Below, piece by piece: positions 25,343 through 28,687 of a DNA stretch of 28,687 bases. The stretch covers positions 1-28,687 of the forward strand of contig JACFNM010000006.1 in assembly GCA_019454915.1 (NCBI GenBank), read 5' to 3'. The stretch comes from Chitinophagaceae bacterium. Lineage in GTDB: Bacteria > Bacteroidota > Bacteroidia > Chitinophagales > Chitinophagaceae. Below the pieces are notes generated by a model. That model did no database searches and had not been told where the DNA came from. It saw only the letters and a program-made list of their open reading frames with translations. The position numbers were made by a program, and so were the translations under genes. Each line of letters opens with the position of its first letter. Position 1 is the stretch's first letter.

Positions 25343-25713
25343 TGTAACAACGGCTGGCATTTATTTTCTTTTTCTCACTGGTTCCGTAATTCCGCGTAAA
25401 CTATCATCGTGTTCCTTATTAGCACTGGTTATTGGATGGTCATATTTCCGACATATTGATGCTTCTAACGTCTATATTGCCCCTGCGGCTTCCCTTAATT
25501 CATTTTTGACGGTTTTCATTCGGCGAAGTATTCAGTCGCTTCATCGAAGTTTTCCTTACAAACATCGAAATCATTCGCTAATGGTTTCACCACACTTTAA
25601 TTTTACCAATGACCTTATTCTATAAAACCCTATGATTCAGTGCTGTGGAGAATGGATAAAGGGATAAAAGGAATAGAATATTAAAATTCAATACTCATAA
25701 TGTAAACCGGGCC
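25343..25713. other. 371-bp intergenic region without a recognised gene
   Basis: No open frame of useful length, terminator or consensus promoter was found. The minus strand has two tiny overlapping frames around 25460-25593 that I could not assign to any family. Confidence 0.5.
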
Positions 25714-26655
25714 ATGCAAGGGAAGAAAATATTTTTGGTAATTTTTGGAGTGCTGTTAGTCGCTGCCGGAGTTTTGAACTTTGTGCCGGTGCGCCGCACC
25801 TTTCAGGCGGAGATCGTGATTAACGCTGATAAGCTGATTACCTGCCGAACATTACAGGACACGGATAACTGGAAAGTATGGTACCGGGATGGAGCGATTG
25901 CTCAACCCAACCCGGTGGCTCTCGATACGCAATCCCTGAAGAAAGGAACCCTGTTTGAGTATCGTATGGAAAACGGAGATTATTTGGTGAAGGATGGTCA
26001 GATAGAAGTTACCGCCAAAAACCGTTGGGACCTTAATTTGGATTGGGCCGAAGAATACGTTATAAAGGGAAATATCGTCAGGAAGCTGCAGTTACTCTTC
26101 AAGCCTTCCACCTTTAGAGTGGAATTTCTTCAAAATGTGATAGAATTCAAGAATACCATTGAACACCCCGGGAACACCTTCGGGGGGCTTACTTTTGAAC
26201 CCCTTGAAATGCCCGTCGTTAAGTGGGTAACTTTAACCGACACAGTGGGACTGCAGGACCTAAATGCAGAAATTCCGTTGCTGCATGATCGGTTAATCCG
26301 CAAGCTACCCGGTGAAACGATTGAATCTCCGGACAGCTTTTTAAGCCAGTATGAAATCCTTACGGATTCAACGGTACTCCTGACTGTGGCGGTGACCGTG
26401 GATGATGAACTTAAAAACGTGAAAGAGCCCCTGGAAATGATAGAAATGGATGAACATCCTGTAGTGATCTTACATTCCATGAGAAGCTATACGGATATGA
26501 ATGAAGATATTAATATAATGTACGAGTGGCTAAAGAAAAATGACCAGCGACCCGCCAACAGCTATTGGGTAAAACATGATATATCGGGAGCTTTGGCGAA
26601 AACAGGCGATAACAATGGTTTTACCATCATCCAGGAAGTATATTCCCTGAAGTAA
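25714..26655 (+). CDS. Membrane-anchored protein, possibly SRPBCC plus GyrI-like domains
   Basis: This 313-residue protein has one N-terminal helix (about 5-25, FLVIFGVLLVAAGVLNFVPV) and a long soluble remainder. Residues about 30-160 (EIVINADKLITCRTLQDTDN, WKVWYRDGAI) recall a polyketide-cyclase/SRPBCC fold in its usual start pattern. Residues about 170-313 (MNEDINIMYEWLKKNDQRPA, then SYWVKHD) recall a GyrI-like/effector-binding domain. Both assignments are fold impressions without a diagnostic motif. It stands alone, with 371 bp before it and 321 bp after. A small-molecule-binding role is possible; function is unknown. Confidence 0.7.
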   Translation: MQGKKIFLVIFGVLLVAAGVLNFVPVRRTFQAEIVINADKLITCRTLQDTDNWKVWYRDGAIAQPNPVALDTQSLKKGTLFEYRMENGDYLVKDGQIEVTAKNRWDLNLDWAEEYVIKGNIVRKLQLLFKPSTFRVEFLQNVIEFKNTIEHPGNTFGGLTFEPLEMPVVKWVTLTDTVGLQDLNAEIPLLHDRLIRKLPGETIESPDSFLSQYEILTDSTVLLTVAVTVDDELKNVKEPLEMIEMDEHPVVILHSMRSYTDMNEDINIMYEWLKKNDQRPANSYWVKHDISGALAKTGDNNGFTIIQEVYSLK

Positions 26656-26861
26656 AAAAGGCCACCTCATTCCCGATTACCTGAGTTCTTCTCTCTACTC
26701 TCTTCCCGAAACTTAGGGCTAAAAAGCAGCATTGTTGGGACAAAATGATGCTAAACAGGGCTAAAATGCTCAGGCTTCTACATTGGCGTTTCAAAACCTG
26801 TCAAAATTTTTACTGATTATCAGTGAGTTACAAAAGTCCTATAAAAATTTACCAGTTAATT

Positions 26862-26894
26862 TTTGGGAATGGGAACAGTTTACGCCTACCTTTG
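26862..26894 (+). promoter_or_regulatory. Bacteroidota-type promoter for rplM-rpsI
   Basis: TTTG (26862-26865) and a perfect -7 TACCTTTG (26887-26894) are 21 bp apart, matching the phylum consensus. The leader would begin near 26900, about 75 nt before the rplM ATG. The rest of the 321-bp gap (26656-26861) shows nothing recognisable. Confidence 0.6.
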
Positions 26895-26916
26895 CGCTCC
26901 TATTTTTAACCGGTAG

Positions 26917-26934
26917 TTGCAGGGATGGCTGCAA
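26917..26934 (+). promoter_or_regulatory. Hairpin in the rplM leader, possible autoregulatory element
   Basis: TTGCAG (26917-26922) pairs with CTGCAA (26929-26934), loop GGATGG, in the predicted 5' leader of rplM. Leaders of ribosomal operons often bind one of the encoded proteins. Whether this one does is inference from position alone. Confidence 0.35.
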
Positions 26935-26976
26935 TACCACCCCGTTTTCACATGAAAGCGGAAAAAAAAGAACATA

Positions 26977-27420
26977 ATGAGCAAATTACATTTTACAACA
27001 AAGCATGCGAATGCAGCTTCCGTGCAGCATAACTGGTATGTTGTGGACGGCGCCAATCAAACTGTGGGTCGCATGTCTGCGCGTATTGCGGCGGTATTGC
27101 GGGGCAAGAACAAAGCCTATTACACACCGCATGTTGATTGCGGAGACTTTATTATCGTTATTAATGCAGACAAGGTGAAGTTTACCGGCAATAAGCTGGA
27201 AGAGAAAACCTACATCAGGTTTTCGGGCTATCCCGGAGGTAAAAAGGAAGAAACAGCGAAGAGTCTGCTGAATCGCCGTCCCGAAGCGGTTATAGAAAAA
27301 GCGGTGAAGGGAATGCTACCCAAGAACCGTTTAGGACGGAAGATGTTTAAGAAACTATTTGTATATGCGGGCGCTGAGCATCCTCATATTGCACAAAAAC
27401 CTCAGGAATTAAAATTTTAA
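26977..27420 (+). CDS. rplM: 50S ribosomal protein L13
   Basis: This 147-residue large-subunit protein has the full L13 pattern: [19 protein letters not shown] near the N-terminus, then [20 protein letters not shown], the [12 protein letters not shown] loop, and the C-terminal [20 protein letters not shown] with [14 protein letters not shown]. Length is normal. It precedes rpsI by 50 bp in the widely conserved rplM-rpsI order. Confidence 0.98.
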   Translation: MSKLHFTTKHANAASVQHNWYVVDGANQTVGRMSARIAAVLRGKNKAYYTPHVDCGDFIIVINADKVKFTGNKLEEKTYIRFSGYPGGKKEETAKSLLNRRPEAVIEKAVKGMLPKNRLGRKMFKKLFVYAGAEHPHIAQKPQELKF

Positions 27421-27470
27421 TTGGTAAAACTGCTAATAGCGGTTTCGCTAATAGCCTAAAGCTTAAATAA

Positions 27471-27860
27471 ATGGAAAAGCAAAAAAATGGAGTTGGTCGT
27501 CGTAAAGAGGCAGTAACCCGCGTCTTTCTCTCGAGGGGTGATGGTAAGATTACTGTAAACGATAAAGACTACAAACAATATTTTTCTCTGATCTACCTTC
27601 AGAATAAGGTGGAGCTGCCTTTGAAGGCAATAGACTCGCTGGATAAATTTGATATTAAAATCAATGCAACCGGGGGTGGCGTTAAAGGTCAGGCTGAGGC
27701 CGCCAAACTGGGTATCGCCCGTGCATTGCTGGAAGTAAATCCGGAATATCGGCCTGTGTTGAAAGCCGCCGGATTACTCATGCGTGACCCGAGAGGTGTG
27801 GAGCGCAAGAAATTTGGTAAAAAGAAAGCAAGAAAGAGCTTCCAGTTCAGCAAGCGTTAG
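27471..27860 (+). CDS. rpsI: 30S ribosomal protein S9
   Basis: This 129-residue small-subunit protein has S9 signatures: GVGRRKEAVTRVFLSRGDGK at the start, then NATGGGVKGQAEAAKLGIAR and the C-terminal LLMRDPRGVERKKFGKKKAR, with the basic tail ending SKR that reaches the P-site tRNA. Length is normal. It is co-transcribed with rplM. Confidence 0.98.
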   Translation: MEKQKNGVGRRKEAVTRVFLSRGDGKITVNDKDYKQYFSLIYLQNKVELPLKAIDSLDKFDIKINATGGGVKGQAEAAKLGIARALLEVNPEYRPVLKAAGLLMRDPRGVERKKFGKKKARKSFQFSKR

Positions 27861-27867
27861 GCTTTGC

Positions 27868-27942
27868 TTTCCGGGTATGGGAACCCGGAGATGTTGTGTA
27901 TTCAAAATTGCAAAATTGTAAATCATCCTGCCTTTTGGCGGG
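27868..27942 (+). promoter_or_regulatory. Two hairpins in the rpsI-rpsB gap
   Basis: TCCGGGT (27870-27876) pairs perfectly with ACCCGGA (27883-27889), loop ATGGGA, extendable by two pairs. CCTGCC (27927-27932) pairs with GGCGGG (27937-27942), loop TTTT, ending 16 nt before the rpsB start. Neither is followed by a T run, so simple termination is unlikely. The second could limit rpsB translation. Role is inferred. Confidence 0.4.
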
Positions 27943-27958
27943 GCTTCAAATCAGATAA

Positions 27959-28687
27959 ATGGAAAATAATACTTCCCTTCAACAACAACTCCTCGACGCA
28001 GGCGTACATTTCGGTCACCTGCGTAAGAAGTGGAATCCAAAAATGTTGCCTTACATCTTCGCAGAGAAAAAGGGTATTCATATCATTGACCTCAATAAGA
28101 CGGTTGAACATCTGCAGGAAACTGCTGCAGCCCTGAAAAGTATCGCTAAGAGCGGAAAAAAAATCATGTTTGTCGGTACAAAAAAACAGGCAAAAGAAAT
28201 CGTCACGGAATGTGCAAAACGGGTAAATATGCCTTATGTAACCGAAAGGTGGCTGGGAGGCATGCTGACGAACTTTAATACCGTGCGTAAGAGTGTGAAG
28301 AAAATGCAGAGTATTGATAAAATGCTTAACGACGGTACTTTTGACAGTATTACCAAGAAAGAAAGGCTGACGCTGAGCCGTGATAAGGAGAAGATGGAAA
28401 AGGTTCTTGGCGGTATTGCCCAGTTGGGAAGAGTGCCCGCTGCCCTGTTCATTATAGACATCGGCCATGAGCACATTGCCTTAGCAGAAGCCAGACGCCT
28501 CGGTGTAACTACTTTCGGCATGGTAGATACGAATTGCGATCCGAATAAGGTAGACTATGCTATCCCTGCTAATGATGATGCCACAAAATCCATAGCGATC
28601 GTCACCAATTATATAGTAGCTGCGATAGCAGAGGGACTGGCAGAAAGGCAGAACGAAAAGATGGAGGAAGAAGCAGAGGAAGAAGTA
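27959..28687 (+). CDS. rpsB: 30S ribosomal protein S2, N-terminal part (partial)
   Basis: From ATG 27959 the frame stays open for 243 codons to the right edge, so the gene continues beyond the window. S2 features are clear: LLDAGVHFGHLRKKWNPKML near the start, IHIIDLNKTVEHL, KIMFVGTKKQAKEI, VTERWLGGMLTNFNTVRKSV, and IIDIGHEHIALAEARRLGV followed by DTNCDPNKVDYAIPANDDA. An acidic glutamate-rich tail begins at the edge, as in other Bacteroidota S2 proteins. It follows rpsI by 98 bp. Confidence 0.97.
   Translation, partial: MENNTSLQQQLLDAGVHFGHLRKKWNPKMLPYIFAEKKGIHIIDLNKTVEHLQETAAALKSIAKSGKKIMFVGTKKQAKEIVTECAKRVNMPYVTERWLGGMLTNFNTVRKSVKKMQSIDKMLNDGTFDSITKKERLTLSRDKEKMEKVLGGIAQLGRVPAALFIIDIGHEHIALAEARRLGVTTFGMVDTNCDPNKVDYAIPANDDATKSIAIVTNYIVAAIAEGLAERQNEKMEEEAEEEV

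Noticed and set aside
25516..25593. Minus-strand mini-frame ending DFDVCKENFDEATEYFAE, overlapping by ATGA with a second mini-frame; considered as a toxin-antitoxin remnant
   Set aside because: Only 25 and 15 codons long, with no recognisable motif or promoter.
27864..28136. 90-codon plus-strand frame
   Set aside because: It overlaps rpsB in another frame and has no family-like sequence; rpsB is the real gene.
1..28687. CRISPR arrays, tRNA or rRNA genes, integrases, phage genes
   Set aside because: None was recognised on either strand by reading; small RNA genes without clear structure could be missed.

Overview
The window looks like chromosomal DNA from a Bacteroidota bacterium, most likely a Chitinophagaceae-like member. 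The evidence is two SusC/SusD outer-membrane pairs, a FecI/FecR-type sigma/anti-sigma pair, promoters of the TTTG / TAnnTTTG type, little use of Shine-Dalgarno sites, and the rplM-rpsI-rpsB ribosomal cluster. No tRNA, rRNA or CRISPR array was seen.

Region 1 (1-5971) is a respiratory locus, all on the + strand. It holds the C-terminal end of a Crp/Fnr-type regulator, a polytopic His-rich membrane protein, an Rrf2-type regulator with three cysteines, and a cbb3-type cytochrome oxidase. CcoN carries a long N-terminal extension and CcoO carries an extra C-terminal cytochrome c domain. Two small membrane-anchored proteins follow: one with a CPVC motif and one with an Ig-like domain and a C-terminal anchor. 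The two regulators suggest control by oxygen, NO or redox state.

Region 2 (6017-12982) holds a DUF488/YeaO gene with a clear promoter, a convergent HGSNAT/NagX-like membrane acyltransferase, and a first SusC/SusD pair that ends at a 22-bp perfect-stem bidirectional terminator.

Region 3 (13002-22006) is the most unusual part. A gene of the LOG (lysine decarboxylase-like) family is present as an intact copy (21311-22006, minus) and as a 5'-truncated copy (13003-13588, minus). The shared 587 bp are identical by eye and in direct orientation, 8308 bp apart. Between them lie a transposase tail, a fragment of a second dispersed-type ORF, and a complete ECF sigma / FecR anti-sigma / STN-containing SusC / SusD unit. 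The arrangement fits an inserted or duplicated cassette that could excise by recombination between the repeats.

Region 4 (22103-25342) has a sodium:solute symporter and, divergently, a second His-rich oxidase-like membrane protein translationally coupled to a MIP18/DUF59-family Fe-S assembly factor. This recalls the respiratory/NO theme of region 1.

Region 5 (25714-28687) has a membrane-anchored protein of uncertain function, then rplM, rpsI and the start of rpsB, which runs off the right edge. The rplM promoter is recognisable and hairpins lie in the ribosomal leaders.
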